The notes under the pieces are model-generated. The model made no database searches. It saw only the letters and a program-made list of their open reading frames with translations, and was not told where the DNA came from. 64,000 bases of DNA from Knoellia sp. S7-12 (GTDB lineage: Bacteria > Actinomycetota > Actinomycetes > Actinomycetales > Dermatophilaceae), in the NCBI RefSeq assembly GCF_040518285.1, contig NZ_CP155449.1, forward strand, positions 310,001-374,000, given 5' to 3'. Positions 18,601-27,152 of this stretch are shown piece by piece. The position numbers and the translations under genes are program-made. Position 1 is the stretch's first letter. Each line of letters opens with the position of its first letter.

Positions 18601-18947
18601 CGGCCGGCGCAATCGTGGCCCAGATGGCCGATGGTGACAGCGAGGAGTCCGTGACATTCGTCCCGGCTGCTGGCACCTACACGGTCGAGGTCGACGGCTA
18701 CTCGGTCCCGAGTGGTTCGACGCAGTACGACTACCTCGATGTCTTCTACTCGAGCGGACTCGGCACGCTCACTGTGCCGGCGACGACGACTGCACTTGCG
18801 ACGGGCGCTTCGACGACTGTCACGGGCGCTGTCACCGTGGCAGCCGTCCCGGCCGCGGGTCGTCAGGTGTCCGGCGAGCTTCAGGTCCTGTCCACCGAGG
18901 GCGCGCTCCTCGGCACTGGCCAGGTCTTGATCGGTTCGGTCAGCTGA
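15663..18947 (+). CDS. large secreted subtilisin-family (S8) serine protease
   Basis: The 1094-residue preproprotein starts at GTG 15663 (GAGAGGA upstream). A twin-arginine-containing signal peptide (RRSFTTVAGLAAAALAV) ends near AGA-AP. An I9-like propeptide (SRVVVMISTEKGKT to IVAVDLN) precedes the S8 domain with D204 (GVIDSGVD), H381 (AHGTHVAG), oxyanion Asn (ISAGNSGPG) and S577 (NGTSMASPQ). The Asp-His distance of 177 residues is unusually long; the insertion contains two EF-hand-like Asp-rich loops (DFNRDGDTTD, DANQDFTFSDGE). A C-terminal PPC-like domain (DPAADLDLFVRNAAG, about 970-1050) is present. It is transcribed alone and closed by a strong hairpin. Confidence 0.92.
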   Translation: MTRRPLRRSFTTVAGLAAAALAVTAAAPQAGAAPGDREITIAKAPNAQSQNNKPKAAKPADKLGRHDRDLLEKAVDAKTSRVVVMISTEKGKTAGAVRAITASGGVVATVNDRVGYISASVPTGKVDAIAKNAAIVAVDLNERIALPKPETHTASDVSTSAVGDPGGATPDDNPYMPTRDTGSIAFKKANPTFDGRGTTIGVIDSGVDLDHPALQKTSTGERKIVDWVTATDPVLEGDGSWRAMLTTVTGPTFSASGSTWTAPAGSYKFNRVSESISEASDARGDFNRDGDTTDRWGILYNETTHDIWVDANQDFTFSDGEKMRPYKEKFDIGHFGVDNPATAIAESMPFVVEFREDVSLAPYGLPGTSDFVNIGVVESAHGTHVAGIAAAHSLFGGDMDGQAPGAKVVSSRACSWGGGCTAVALTDGMVDLVANRGVDVVNMSIGGLPALNDGNNARARLYDALIETYGVQIVISAGNSGPGINSIGDPSVATDVVSVASSITKETWKSNYGSDVSSAIALHNYSSRGPREDGGFKPNVMAPGSAVSSIPTWQPGSAVPEAGYSLPPGYAHFNGTSMASPQTAGATALLLSAAKATSVAVTPRQIRDSMYTTADYKNNVEAIGQGAGLVDVPGSWNLLKTRPKSQDYTVTAPVCTPLSGFLATPNQGTGLYNRCDAASGGLTAGVAKTFTLTSTRTSGVKGNVKHALRLIGNDGTFTLPVSQRPQPLNGTVDIPVKVKTSTPGVHSAILEIDDPATSVVDKRVLLTVVLSQDLAAPSFGATQSGEVERNLNKKMFVTVPAGAKALQVNLGGIATGSQVRWIAYNPYGNPVESTSSLVCFSNFNSGGGCNPHSRSYSNPLPGIWEIQVEARRTTPTLKNPYRISAVAQGVVVNPATQTIASAKVGVPTPVSWTVTNQFAPVTIAPKGGPLGSAVAGRKTIANHELQKFTVTVPEGATKFVAKIGNPSDPAADLDLFVRNAAGAIVAQMADGDSEESVTFVPAAGTYTVEVDGYSVPSGSTQYDYLDVFYSSGLGTLTVPATTTALATGASTTVTGAVTVAAVPAAGRQVSGELQVLSTEGALLGTGQVLIGSVS

Positions 18948-18964
18948 CCCACAAGTCGAAGTAG

Positions 18965-19006
18965 GACGAAACGCCGTGCGAGCATCTGCTCGCACGGCGT
19001 TTCGTC
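18965..19006. terminator. 20-bp perfect hairpin after the subtilase gene
   Basis: Perfect 20-base arms (18965-18984, 18987-19006; GACGAAACGCCGTG...) with a 2-base loop lie 17 bp after the subtilase stop and 26 bp before the end of the convergent lipoprotein gene. TTAT follows on the plus strand. A bidirectional terminator is the natural reading. Confidence 0.85.
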
Positions 19007-19031
19007 TTATCTGGACCCGGTCGCAATCAGC

Positions 19032-19724
19032 TCAGCGGGCCATGGCGACCGAGCGGACCTCGAAGAGCGGCCCCTGCTGGCAGGTCGACATCTGGTTGGT
19101 CTCGGTGGTCCCGGTCACCGTGACCCGGCCGTCCGGGATCGGGATCTGTCCGATGAGGACGAACATGCCCTGATCCGACTGGATCACCCGGCACCCGGCC
19201 TCCACCCCGTCCGAGACCGTGCCCGTCAGCGTCATCACCTGACCGGCCTTGCTCGAGGTCGGCAGCGGGACGGGGTCCTCCTCCATCCGCACCTCGGCGT
19301 CGTTGACGTGGAAGGGGAGCGCGTCCGAACAGTTCGGTTCCATCGTGTCCATTGCTACTCCTTGGATGACGTATGCCGTGCCGGCAGCGAGACCCTTCGT
19401 CTCACCGACGAGGACCCACTGGCGCGCGTCCCGGTCGTTCTTGAACACGATGCACCCGTCCTTGATGGATGTCACCCGTCCGGACATCACCGTCGGCCGA
19501 GCCCGCCCGCTGGGCGGCATCGACGTGCTGGCCGATCCGGACGTGGTGGGGCTCGCCGACGGTGTGACCGAGGAGCTGGGCGACGTTGCCGATGGACTCA
19601 CGCTGGCGCGGTTGTCCCCGACCGGCGGGTCAGCGGAACCACAAGCGGACAGGAGGGCCGCAGCGCACAGCGCGCTCACGGCATACCCGGTCGTTCGTCG
19701 GGTCACGGAAGATCGCACAGTCAT
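19032..19724 (-). CDS. hypothetical lipoprotein
   Basis: The 230-residue product starts with a signal peptide ending in LLSAC (Cys28), followed by a Ser/Thr/Pro-rich linker (about 35-75). Two repeated small domains then follow, each with a VMSGRVTSIKDGCIVF- or MTLTGTVSDGVEAGCRVI-type strand pattern. The internal repeat suggests two OB- or SH3-like beta modules outside the cell. It converges with the subtilase gene. No specific function is recognisable. Confidence 0.75.
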   Translation of the reverse strand: MTVRSSVTRRTTGYAVSALCAAALLSACGSADPPVGDNRASVSPSATSPSSSVTPSASPTTSGSASTSMPPSGRARPTVMSGRVTSIKDGCIVFKNDRDARQWVLVGETKGLAAGTAYVIQGVAMDTMEPNCSDALPFHVNDAEVRMEEDPVPLPTSSKAGQVMTLTGTVSDGVEAGCRVIQSDQGMFVLIGQIPIPDGRVTVTGTTETNQMSTCQQGPLFEVRSVAMAR

Positions 19725-19948
19725 GAACCTAGGACGTTCCGGACCGCGCTGCGGTTCCGTGACCGGTGCGTTTGGGAGGCAGCGCCACCCTCGCGGTACG
19801 GTTCTGCCCAGCAGGCTTGGTGACAGCCCTCACACCCCGGGGGAGGTCCCAGACACCGCCGTCCGGGCCGCGCGCGCACAAGCGTGTGGAGCCGGCGGCC
19901 CGAGCCGGGCGCCGTCACCAACGGACGTCCCAGGGAACAGGAGTGCCC

Positions 19949-21154
19949 GTGAGCGACATCGATGTCGCTGCAACGCCGCCCGTCGGCGGTATGGACCATC
20001 ACGTCTCGATGGATCCGGCAGCAGTACCCGAGCCCCGCGCGGCGGCCGATGGCGGCCCCGACATGGTCCAGCTCCTCACCCCCGAGGGTGAACGTGTCCC
20101 CCACTCGGACTATGACGCGATCGTCGACGAGCTGAGCAACGACGAGCTGCGCGAGCTCTACCGCGATCTCGTCCTCATCCGTCGCTTCGACCTCGAAGCC
20201 ACCGCGCTCCAGCGCCAGGGTGAGCTCGGCCTCTGGGTCTCGCTCCTCGGCCAGGAAGCCGCGCAGATCGGTTGCGGCCGCGCCCTCCGCCCGCAGGACC
20301 ACGCCTTCCCCGGCTACCGCGAACACGGCATCGCGTGGACCCGCGGCATCGACCCGATGCGGATCATCGCGATGTACCGCGGCGTCGACAAGGGCGCGTG
20401 GGACCCCGAGGAGCACCACTTCCACGGCTACACCATCGTCATCGGCAACCAGGTGCTGCTCGGCACCGGCTATGCCATGGGCGTGCAGCGTGACGGGGCG
20501 GTCGGCACCGACGACCCCGAGCGTGACACTGCCGTCGTCGCCTTCATGGGTGACGGGGCGACCGCGCAGGGTGACGTCAACGAGGGCTTCGTCTTCGCGG
20601 GTGTCTACAACAGCCCGATCGTCTTCTTCTGCCAGAACAACCAGTGGGCCATCAGCGAGCCCAACGAGCGCCAGACGCGCGTCCCGATCTACAAGCGTGC
20701 CGACGGCTTCGGCTTCCCGGGACTGCGGGTCGACGGCAACGACGTCCTTGCCGTGTATGCCGTGACGAAGCAGATGCTTGACCGTGCCCGTTCCGGTGAG
20801 GGGCCTTCGCTCATCGAGGCCTTCACCTATCGGATGGCCGCCCACACGACCTCCGACGACCCGACGAAGTACCGCGTCTCGGCCGAGGTCGAGGTGTGGA
20901 AGTTGCGCGACCCGATCGCCCGCTACAAGCGCTGGCTCATGAGCGAGGGCATCGCCGACGTCGAGTTCTTCGACGCCATCGAGACCCAGGCCGACGAGCT
21001 CGCGGCACACGTGCGCACCGGCACGGTCACGATGCCCGACCCGGACGTCGCCGACATCTTCGACCAGGTCTATGTCGAGCCGCACAAGCAGGTCGAGGAC
21101 GACCGGGCGGCCTTCTTCGCCTACCAGGACTCGTTCGAGGAGGCGCAGGCATGA
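19949..21154 (+). CDS. 2-oxoacid dehydrogenase E1 component, alpha subunit
   Basis: This 401-residue thiamine-pyrophosphate enzyme decarboxylates pyruvate or a branched-chain 2-oxoacid and passes the acyl group to E2. The ThDP motif is GDGATAQGDVNEGF...FFCQNNQWAIS (GDG to NN). Conserved FPGYREHG and the phosphorylation-loop-like YRMAAHTTSDDPTKYR block are present. GTG 19949 has AGGAG 7 nt upstream; its N-terminal 60 residues are variable. It opens a three-gene operon, overlapping the beta-subunit gene by ATGA. The branched-chain (bkdA-type) role is more likely than pyruvate, but by-eye reading does not settle it. Confidence 0.9.
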   Translation: MSDIDVAATPPVGGMDHHVSMDPAAVPEPRAAADGGPDMVQLLTPEGERVPHSDYDAIVDELSNDELRELYRDLVLIRRFDLEATALQRQGELGLWVSLLGQEAAQIGCGRALRPQDHAFPGYREHGIAWTRGIDPMRIIAMYRGVDKGAWDPEEHHFHGYTIVIGNQVLLGTGYAMGVQRDGAVGTDDPERDTAVVAFMGDGATAQGDVNEGFVFAGVYNSPIVFFCQNNQWAISEPNERQTRVPIYKRADGFGFPGLRVDGNDVLAVYAVTKQMLDRARSGEGPSLIEAFTYRMAAHTTSDDPTKYRVSAEVEVWKLRDPIARYKRWLMSEGIADVEFFDAIETQADELAAHVRTGTVTMPDPDVADIFDQVYVEPHKQVEDDRAAFFAYQDSFEEAQA

Positions 21155-22149
21155 GCACGTCGCCCACCACCACGAAGACCACGATCGCCAAGGCCCTCAA
21201 CGCCGGACTGCGCAAGGCGATGGAGCGCGACCCCAAGGTCATCATCCAGGGAGAGGACATCGGCAAGCTCGGTGGCGTCTTCCGCATCACCGAGCACCTC
21301 CAGAAGGACTTCGGCGAGGAGCGCGTCATCGACACCCCGCTCGCCGAGTCCGGGATCATGGGCACGGCCATCGGCCTCGCGCTGCGCGGCTACCGGCCCG
21401 TCGTCGAGATCCAGTTCGACGGCTTCGTCTATCCCGCCTTCGACCAGATCGTCTCGCAGCTGTCCAAGCTGCACTCGCGCTCGCGCGGAGCGATCAAGGT
21501 GCCCGTCGTCGTCCGCATCCCCATGGGTGGCGGCATCGGCGCGGTGGAGCACCACAGTGAGTCCAACGAGGCCTACTTCGCGCACACGCTCGGCCTCAAG
21601 GTCGTCTTCTGCTCCAACCCCGAGGACGCCTACTGGATGATCCAGCAGGCCATCGAGTGCGACGACCCGGTGATCTTCTATGAGCCCAAGCGGCGCTATC
21701 ACGAGAAGGGCGAGGTCGACCTCGAGGCCACCTCGGCGCCCCGCGACCTGTTCTCGGCGCACGTCACCCGCGAGGGCACTGATGTCACGGTGGCCTGCTG
21801 GGGTCCGATGGTGAAGGTGTGCCTCGACGCGGCGAAGGCCGCTGAGGAGGAGGGCATCTCGCTCGAGGTCATCGACCTGCGTTCGGTCAGCCCCATCGAC
21901 ATCGACGCCATCACCGCCTCGGTCGCCAAGACGGGCCGCCTCGTCGTTGCCCAGGAGGCGCCGTCGTTCGTGTCGGTCGGGTCAGAGATCTCGGCCCTCG
22001 TCACCGAGCGCTGCTTCTATCAGCTCGAGGCGCCGGTCATCCGGGTCGCGGGTTGGAACACGCCCTATCCGGCGAGCAAGCTCGAAGAGCACTACCTGCC
22101 CGATCTCGACCGTGTGCTCGACGCCGTCGACCGCTCGATGGCCTACTGA
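21151..22149 (+). CDS. 2-oxoacid dehydrogenase E1 component, beta subunit
   Basis: The 332-residue protein has the transketolase pyrimidine-binding domain (IIQGEDIGKLGGVFRIT, then DTPLAESGIMGTAIGLALRG) and the C-terminal transketolase domain (DVTVACWGPMV, IDLRSVSPIDIDAI). It pairs with the alpha subunit as an alpha2beta2 tetramer. Its ATG overlaps the alpha stop codon by 4 bases, which keeps the subunits in step, and the E2 gene begins 9 nt after its stop. Confidence 0.93.
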   Translation: MSTSPTTTKTTIAKALNAGLRKAMERDPKVIIQGEDIGKLGGVFRITEHLQKDFGEERVIDTPLAESGIMGTAIGLALRGYRPVVEIQFDGFVYPAFDQIVSQLSKLHSRSRGAIKVPVVVRIPMGGGIGAVEHHSESNEAYFAHTLGLKVVFCSNPEDAYWMIQQAIECDDPVIFYEPKRRYHEKGEVDLEATSAPRDLFSAHVTREGTDVTVACWGPMVKVCLDAAKAAEEEGISLEVIDLRSVSPIDIDAITASVAKTGRLVVAQEAPSFVSVGSEISALVTERCFYQLEAPVIRVAGWNTPYPASKLEEHYLPDLDRVLDAVDRSMAY

Positions 22150-22158
22150 GGAGCTGCA

Positions 22159-23610
22159 ATGGGTGTCCAACACTTCAACCTCCCCGACCCCGGTGAGGGC
22201 CTGCTCGAGGCCGAGATCGTCACCTGGAACGTCAAGGTCGGTGACACCGTCAAGGTCAACGACATCGTCGTCGAGATCGAGACGGCCAAGTCGCTCGTCG
22301 AACTGCCCATCCCGTGGGCCGGCACCGTGGCGGCACTGCACGTGAACGTCGGCGACGAGGTCGCGGTTGGCACACCGATCATCACCATCGACGACGGTCT
22401 GGGTGGCGGCGACGCGAGCGAGCCCCCCAGCGCCCAGGCGGCCATGGAGGTCGGTCCGGCCAACGCCGCCGCTGCCCAGCCGGATGAACCCGAGGAGGAG
22501 CCGGTCAAAACCCTCGTCGGGTATGGCCCCAAGTCCGGCTCGAGCTCGCGTCGGCCCCGCAAGGCAGTCGCGCCGGTGGCAGCGGCTCCGGCTCCGGCCC
22601 CTGCTCCCGAACCCGTTGCTTCGGCTGCCCCAACCGCTCCTGTCTCCTCGTCCGCGAAGGTGCTGGCCAAGCCGCCAGTGCGCAAGCTGGCCAAGGACCT
22701 CGGAGTCGACCTTGCTTCCGTCCCCGGTTCCGGTGACGGCGGCATCGTCACCCGGGCAGACCTTGAGGGGTATGCCGCAGGCGACCCTTCCGCTGCTGCC
22801 TCACCCGCCGCGTCGGCTGGGACCACAGCGGCAACCGCTGGCGGAAACGCCGCCAGCACACCGGCATACGCCGGCGGTGTCTTCGCCGGGGGCGAACGTG
22901 AAGTCCGGGTGCCCATCAAGGGTGTGCGCAAGATGGTCGCGCAGGCGATGGTCGGCAGCGCCTTCACCGCGCCGCACGTCACCGAGTGGGTCACGGTCGA
23001 CGTCACGGCCACGATGGACCTCGTCGCGAAACTCAAGAAGGACAGGGAGTTCAAGGACGTCAAGGTCACGCCGCTCCTCATCCTCGCCAAGGCAATGATC
23101 ATCGCGGCGCGTCGCAACCCCGGCATCAACGCGGCGTGGGACGAGGCGGCGCAGGAGATCGTCCTCAAGAACTACGTGAACCTCGGCATCGCGGCGGCCA
23201 CCCCGCGCGGGCTCGTCGTCCCCAACATCAAGGACGCCGACCGGCTCACGCTGCGTGAACTGGCCGAGGCGATCGGTGCGCTCACGGCCACTGCTCGCGA
23301 GGGACGCACCCAGCCGGCAGAGATGTCGGGTGGCACGGTGACGATCACGAACATCGGTGTCTTCGGCATCGATGCGGGCACGCCGATCCTCAACCCGGGT
23401 GAGGCCGCGATCCTCGCGTTCGGCACGATCAACCGTCGCCCGTGGGTCGTCACCGATGCGTCCGGCGACGAGACGATCGTGCCGCGTTCGGTGACCACGC
23501 TCGCGTTGAGCTTCGATCACCGGCTCGTCGATGGTGAGCTCGGTTCGCGCTATCTCGCCGACGTCGCCGCCGTCCTCGAGGACCCCTCCCGCGCCCTCGT
23601 CTGGGGCTGA
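22159..23610 (+). CDS. dihydrolipoamide acyltransferase (E2) of a 2-oxoacid dehydrogenase complex
   Basis: The 483-residue E2 protein has one N-terminal lipoyl domain (lipoylated K44 in EIETAKSLVE), an Ala/Pro-rich linker (about 90-165), a peripheral-subunit-binding domain (VRKLAKDLGVDLASVPGSG, about 172-208), a second Ala-rich linker and the catalytic domain from about 255 with the active-site motif FDHRLVDG (H454). It transfers the acyl group to CoA and forms the core of the complex. No E3 gene lies nearby, so lipoamide dehydrogenase must come from elsewhere. AGGAG lies 8 nt before the ATG. Confidence 0.93.
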   Translation: MGVQHFNLPDPGEGLLEAEIVTWNVKVGDTVKVNDIVVEIETAKSLVELPIPWAGTVAALHVNVGDEVAVGTPIITIDDGLGGGDASEPPSAQAAMEVGPANAAAAQPDEPEEEPVKTLVGYGPKSGSSSRRPRKAVAPVAAAPAPAPAPEPVASAAPTAPVSSSAKVLAKPPVRKLAKDLGVDLASVPGSGDGGIVTRADLEGYAAGDPSAAASPAASAGTTAATAGGNAASTPAYAGGVFAGGEREVRVPIKGVRKMVAQAMVGSAFTAPHVTEWVTVDVTATMDLVAKLKKDREFKDVKVTPLLILAKAMIIAARRNPGINAAWDEAAQEIVLKNYVNLGIAAATPRGLVVPNIKDADRLTLRELAEAIGALTATAREGRTQPAEMSGGTVTITNIGVFGIDAGTPILNPGEAAILAFGTINRRPWVVTDASGDETIVPRSVTTLALSFDHRLVDGELGSRYLADVAAVLEDPSRALVWG

Positions 23611-23628
23611 GCCCCAAACCTCTCGGTG

Positions 23629-23670
23629 ATTGCATCGGCGGTGGGGTGATCACCCCACCGCCGATGCAAT
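23629..23670. terminator. 42-bp perfect palindrome after the E1/E2 operon
   Basis: The 42 bases form an unbroken palindrome centred on TGATCA, with arms beginning ATTGCATCGGCGG. It lies 18 bp after the E2 stop and 42 bp before the next gene on the same strand. With no loop of its own it can extrude as a cruciform or fold in RNA with a small loop. A terminator is likely, and a protein-binding palindrome is the alternative. Confidence 0.7.
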
Positions 23671-23712
23671 ATCTCGTTCAGCGGCGGCATCCGCGCGTGG
23701 CAGAGTTGGGTC

Positions 23713-24903
23713 GTGCTCTCGACCTATCGCCCGCTCTTCGCAATCCCCGGTGCATGGCGGTTCTTGGCGGCGAGTGCGTTGTCCCGCGTCGGCGGCGCCA
23801 TGTTCGGCGTAGCGATCATCGTGATGATCTCCACGCGGCGCGACAGCTATGGCCTGGCGGGGGCGATCTCGGCCGGTGGCATCGTGGTCCTGGCCGTGGC
23901 CGGGCCGATCATCGGTCGCCTCGTCGACAAGCGTGGGCAGCGTCGCGCCTCGATGCCGTTCGTCCTCATGACCTTTGTCGCCGGTCTGATCACGGTGGTC
24001 CTGTCGGCGGTCGGAGCACCGGCGTGGACCCTCTTCGTCGGGTATGCCGTCTCGGCCTTCCTCCCGGAGATGGGCCCGATGTCCCGGGCGCGGTGGGCGC
24101 ACCTCCTGCAGGACGAGCCGGACGCCCTGCACGCCGCGATGTCGCTCGAGCAGGTGGTCGAGGAGGGTGCGTTCGTCCTGGGACCGGTGCTCGGCGTGCT
24201 GGCCGCGACGATGCTCTTCCCCGAGGCTGGGTTGCTGCTGGCCTACATCATCTTCACGGTCGGCGCGGTGCTGTTCCTCCTCGAGCGCAGGTCGGAGCCA
24301 CCCGTCATCCCCCACGACGAGCGCCCCCACGGGCTCGCGATCCAGCGGCCCGGTGTGGCCGCGGTGGGTGCAGCCCTGTTCATGGTGGGTGCGGTGTTCG
24401 GAGGCAATGAGGTGGTCGCCGTGGCGGTGGCCGATGAGGCCGGTCGCACCGGCATGAGTTCGGTCATCCTCGGTGCCTTCGCGCTGGGTTCGGCCTTGTC
24501 CGCCATCGTCTTCGGCACCCGCAAGTTCACTGGCTCCATCGCGCGACGCTTCGTCTGGTGCGCGCTCGCGATGTTCCTCCTCGAGCTCCCCGTGCTCTTC
24601 ATCAACGACCTCTGGGGGCTCACCGCGATGATGTTCATCGCCGGATCCGCGACAGCACCCACGCTCATCACCGGCATCACGCTCGTCCAGCACCTCGTGC
24701 CACGGGCCTTCATCACCGAGGGCATGGCCGTGGCGATCACCGGCCTGCTCGTGGGACTGGCCTCAGGAACTGCCCTGAGCGGCATACTCGTCGACCGGTG
24801 GGGCGCTCACGAGACCTATGCGCTCCCGGTCGCCGCCGCGCTCATCTCGGCGCTCATTGCTGCCGCGTGGGGCCGCAAGATCGGCCGCGCCATCCGCGCC
24901 TGA
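23713..24903 (+). CDS. major facilitator superfamily transporter
   Basis: The 396-residue protein has about twelve hydrophobic segments and an MFS loop (GRLVDKRGQRRASMPF) after helix 2-3. The set of residues GPMSRARWAHLL in the cytoplasmic region resembles a group of actinobacterial MFS proteins of unknown substrate. GTG 23713 is used because no other start has better context; there is no ribosome binding site and CAGAGT lies 6 nt upstream, so leaderless translation is possible. It ends next to a large hairpin shared with the convergent drug-exporter operon. Confidence 0.85.
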   Translation: MLSTYRPLFAIPGAWRFLAASALSRVGGAMFGVAIIVMISTRRDSYGLAGAISAGGIVVLAVAGPIIGRLVDKRGQRRASMPFVLMTFVAGLITVVLSAVGAPAWTLFVGYAVSAFLPEMGPMSRARWAHLLQDEPDALHAAMSLEQVVEEGAFVLGPVLGVLAATMLFPEAGLLLAYIIFTVGAVLFLLERRSEPPVIPHDERPHGLAIQRPGVAAVGAALFMVGAVFGGNEVVAVAVADEAGRTGMSSVILGAFALGSALSAIVFGTRKFTGSIARRFVWCALAMFLLELPVLFINDLWGLTAMMFIAGSATAPTLITGITLVQHLVPRAFITEGMAVAITGLLVGLASGTALSGILVDRWGAHETYALPVAAALISALIAAAWGRKIGRAIRA

Positions 24904-24907
24904 CGTC

Positions 24908-24987
24908 CCCAACTCCCCAATTCCTCCCCTCCGGGACGCGACACACACGGCGTGTCTGTCCCGGAGGGGAGGAATTGGCGAGTTGGG
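24908..24987. terminator. long hairpin between convergent transporter genes
   Basis: Inner arms of 21 perfectly complementary bases (24917-24937 and 24958-24978) are extended by outer CCCAACTC/GAGTTGGG pairs and an inner ACAC/GTGT. The whole fills the gap between two convergent transporter genes, so it should act as a terminator in both directions. Confidence 0.8.
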
Positions 24988-25005
24988 CACACCCCCGGCG
25001 GGGTG

Positions 25006-26682
25006 TCAGCGGGCGGCTGCGTCGGCTGCGGCCTCGGCTGCGTCTGAGTCGGCGCGCTCCTGGTAGGCCGACCCCTTGCGGAGCTCGACCTCGGGCAGGA
25101 ACCACATCACGATGAAGCCGATGACCATGACCGCAGCGCCGACCAGGAACACGTGGTCCATCGCCTCGGAGAAGCCCATGAGGAACGGCTTGGCGAGACG
25201 CTCGTCGAGGTTGGTGAGGAACGAACTGTCCTGCAGCACACCGCTGCTGGCCGCCGCAGACCCTCCGGCCTGAGACTCAGCGAGCTGCTTGGCGAAGGCT
25301 GCGTTGGCCGGGTCGCGCAGCGCCTCCTGGAACTCGGGGGTCGGCGCGACCGCCCTCATGGCACCCGCGATCTTGTCGGGGACGAGCGAGAAGAGGATCG
25401 ACAGGAAGACGGCGGTGCCGATGGTGCCGCCGATCTGACGGGTGAAGGTCGCGGTCGACGTGGCCACGCCGATCTGCTGCGGTGGCACGGCGTTCTGCAC
25501 AGCGAGCGTGAGCGGCTGGAAGTTGAAGCCGAGGCCCAGACCGAAGAAGACCATGACGACCATCGTCTGCCAGAGCGGGGTGTCGAAGTGGACGAAGTGG
25601 AAGGCGAAGAGCGACACCATGAGCAGTCCGACGCCCACGACCGGGAAGATTCGGTAGCGGCCCGTGCGGCTGATGATCTGGCCCGACACGATCGAGCCGG
25701 ACATGATGCCGAGCGTCATCGGGAGGAGCAGCAAGCCAGCCTCGGTCGGTGACGCGCCCTTGACGATCTGGAGATAGAGCGGGAGGGAGGCTAGCCCACC
25801 GAACATCGCGATGCCGATGAGGACCGATGCGGCTGATGCGACACCGACAGTGCGGTTGCGGAACATCGCGAGAGGGAGGATCGCCTCCTCGCCCATGCGC
25901 GCCTCCTGCCAGAAGAACGCGGCGGCGCCGAGGGCACCGATGGCGTAGCAGGCGATGGCGTAGCCCGAACCCCAGCCCCACTCGCGACCCTGCTCAGCGA
26001 CGAGCAGCAGTGGCACCAGCGACACCGACAACAGCGCGGCGCCGATCCAGTCGATGCGGTGGTTGAGCCGGGTGTGCCGCAGGTGGAGCGTCTTGGTCAC
26101 GAGGACGAGCGCGCCGATGCCGATGGGGACGTTCACGAGGAAGACCCAGCGCCAGCCGGTGATGCCGAAGATGCTGTCGGCGCCGGCGAGGAATCCGCCC
26201 ACGACCGGACCGAGCACCGAGGACGTGCCGAAGACGGCGAGGAAGTAGCCCTGGTACTTCGCACGCTCACGGGGAGGCACGATGTCGCCGACGATGGCGA
26301 GAGCGAGTGAGAACAGGCCACCGGCGCCGAGGCCCTGGACTGCTCGGAACGCCGCGAGCTGGAGCATCGAGGTCGAGAACGTGCAGAGGATCGAGCCGAT
26401 GATGAAGATCGTGATGGCCGTGATGAAGAACTTCTTGCGGCCATAGATGTCGGACAACTTGCCGTAGAGCGGGGTGACGATCGTGGCCGTGATGAGGTAG
26501 GCGGTCGTCGCCCAGGCCTGGTGCTCGAGGCCCTTGAGATCGTCGGCGATGGTGCGGATCGACGTCGCGACGATCGTCTGGTCGAGCGCGGCGAGGAACA
26601 TGCCGGACATCAGCCCGATGAGGATCGTGACGATCTGACGATGGGTGAGTGGCTGGTCCGGTGCGGAGGTGGTGGCGGTCAT
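25006..26682 (-). CDS. DHA2-family (14-TM) MFS multidrug exporter
   Basis: The 558-residue protein has about 14 membrane segments and the DHA2 signatures LDQTIVATSIRTIADDLKG in helix 1 and GKLSDIYGRKKFF in loop 2-3, as in EmrB/QacA drug-proton antiporters. The C-terminal tail is long and acidic/Ala-rich. Its ATG overlaps the MarR gene's stop by 4 bases, so exporter and repressor are one transcript, the usual arrangement for self-regulated drug efflux. Confidence 0.92.
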   Translation of the reverse strand: MTATTSAPDQPLTHRQIVTILIGLMSGMFLAALDQTIVATSIRTIADDLKGLEHQAWATTAYLITATIVTPLYGKLSDIYGRKKFFITAITIFIIGSILCTFSTSMLQLAAFRAVQGLGAGGLFSLALAIVGDIVPPRERAKYQGYFLAVFGTSSVLGPVVGGFLAGADSIFGITGWRWVFLVNVPIGIGALVLVTKTLHLRHTRLNHRIDWIGAALLSVSLVPLLLVAEQGREWGWGSGYAIACYAIGALGAAAFFWQEARMGEEAILPLAMFRNRTVGVASAASVLIGIAMFGGLASLPLYLQIVKGASPTEAGLLLLPMTLGIMSGSIVSGQIISRTGRYRIFPVVGVGLLMVSLFAFHFVHFDTPLWQTMVVMVFFGLGLGFNFQPLTLAVQNAVPPQQIGVATSTATFTRQIGGTIGTAVFLSILFSLVPDKIAGAMRAVAPTPEFQEALRDPANAAFAKQLAESQAGGSAAASSGVLQDSSFLTNLDERLAKPFLMGFSEAMDHVFLVGAAVMVIGFIVMWFLPEVELRKGSAYQERADSDAAEAAADAAAR

Positions 26683-27152
26683 GCGAGGTCCTTGGACGTG
26701 AAGAGAGGGTGGGCTTCGACGTCGTCGGCGAAGCGGGCGAGGAGCGAGTCGAAGGTGGCGAGGTCTGCGTCGGACCAGTTCGTGACGACCTCGGCGAGCC
26801 AGCCGTTGCGGCGGGCGCGGATGTCGATGAGCATCTGCCGTCCCTCATCGGTGAGGGTGAGCATCTGGGCGCGACCGTCGCTGGGGTCGGCGACCTTGGC
26901 CACGAGACCCTGTGCGACAAGGGTGCTCACCTGGCGGCTCACGGTGGAGATGTCGAGGTGGACGCGCTCGGCGATCTCGGACAACCGACGCGGTTCGTCG
27001 AGCAGATTGAACAGCAGCGGGTAGCCGATGGGATCGACCTTGGGGTGCACGCGCGGCGCGCGCTGCTTGACCACGCTCATGAGTTTCATGGTGCGGACGA
27101 GAGCGTCACCGAACGCGGAGCGAGCGTCCATCGATTCTGTTGCTTGCGGCAT
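26679..27152 (-). CDS. MarR-family transcriptional repressor
   Basis: The 157-residue protein has the MarR winged helix (LSEIAERVHLDISTVSRQVS and the wing KVADPSDGRAQMLTLTDEG, about residues 55-105) between dimerisation helices. It should repress its own operon with the downstream DHA2 exporter until a drug ligand binds. The start codon lies inside a TTGCTTG-N7-CAAGCAA inverted repeat. A second ATG 7 codons downstream (MDARSAF) is a possible alternative start. Confidence 0.9.
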   Translation of the reverse strand: MPQATESMDARSAFGDALVRTMKLMSVVKQRAPRVHPKVDPIGYPLLFNLLDEPRRLSEIAERVHLDISTVSRQVSTLVAQGLVAKVADPSDGRAQMLTLTDEGRQMLIDIRARRNGWLAEVVTNWSDADLATFDSLLARFADDVEAHPLFTSKDLA

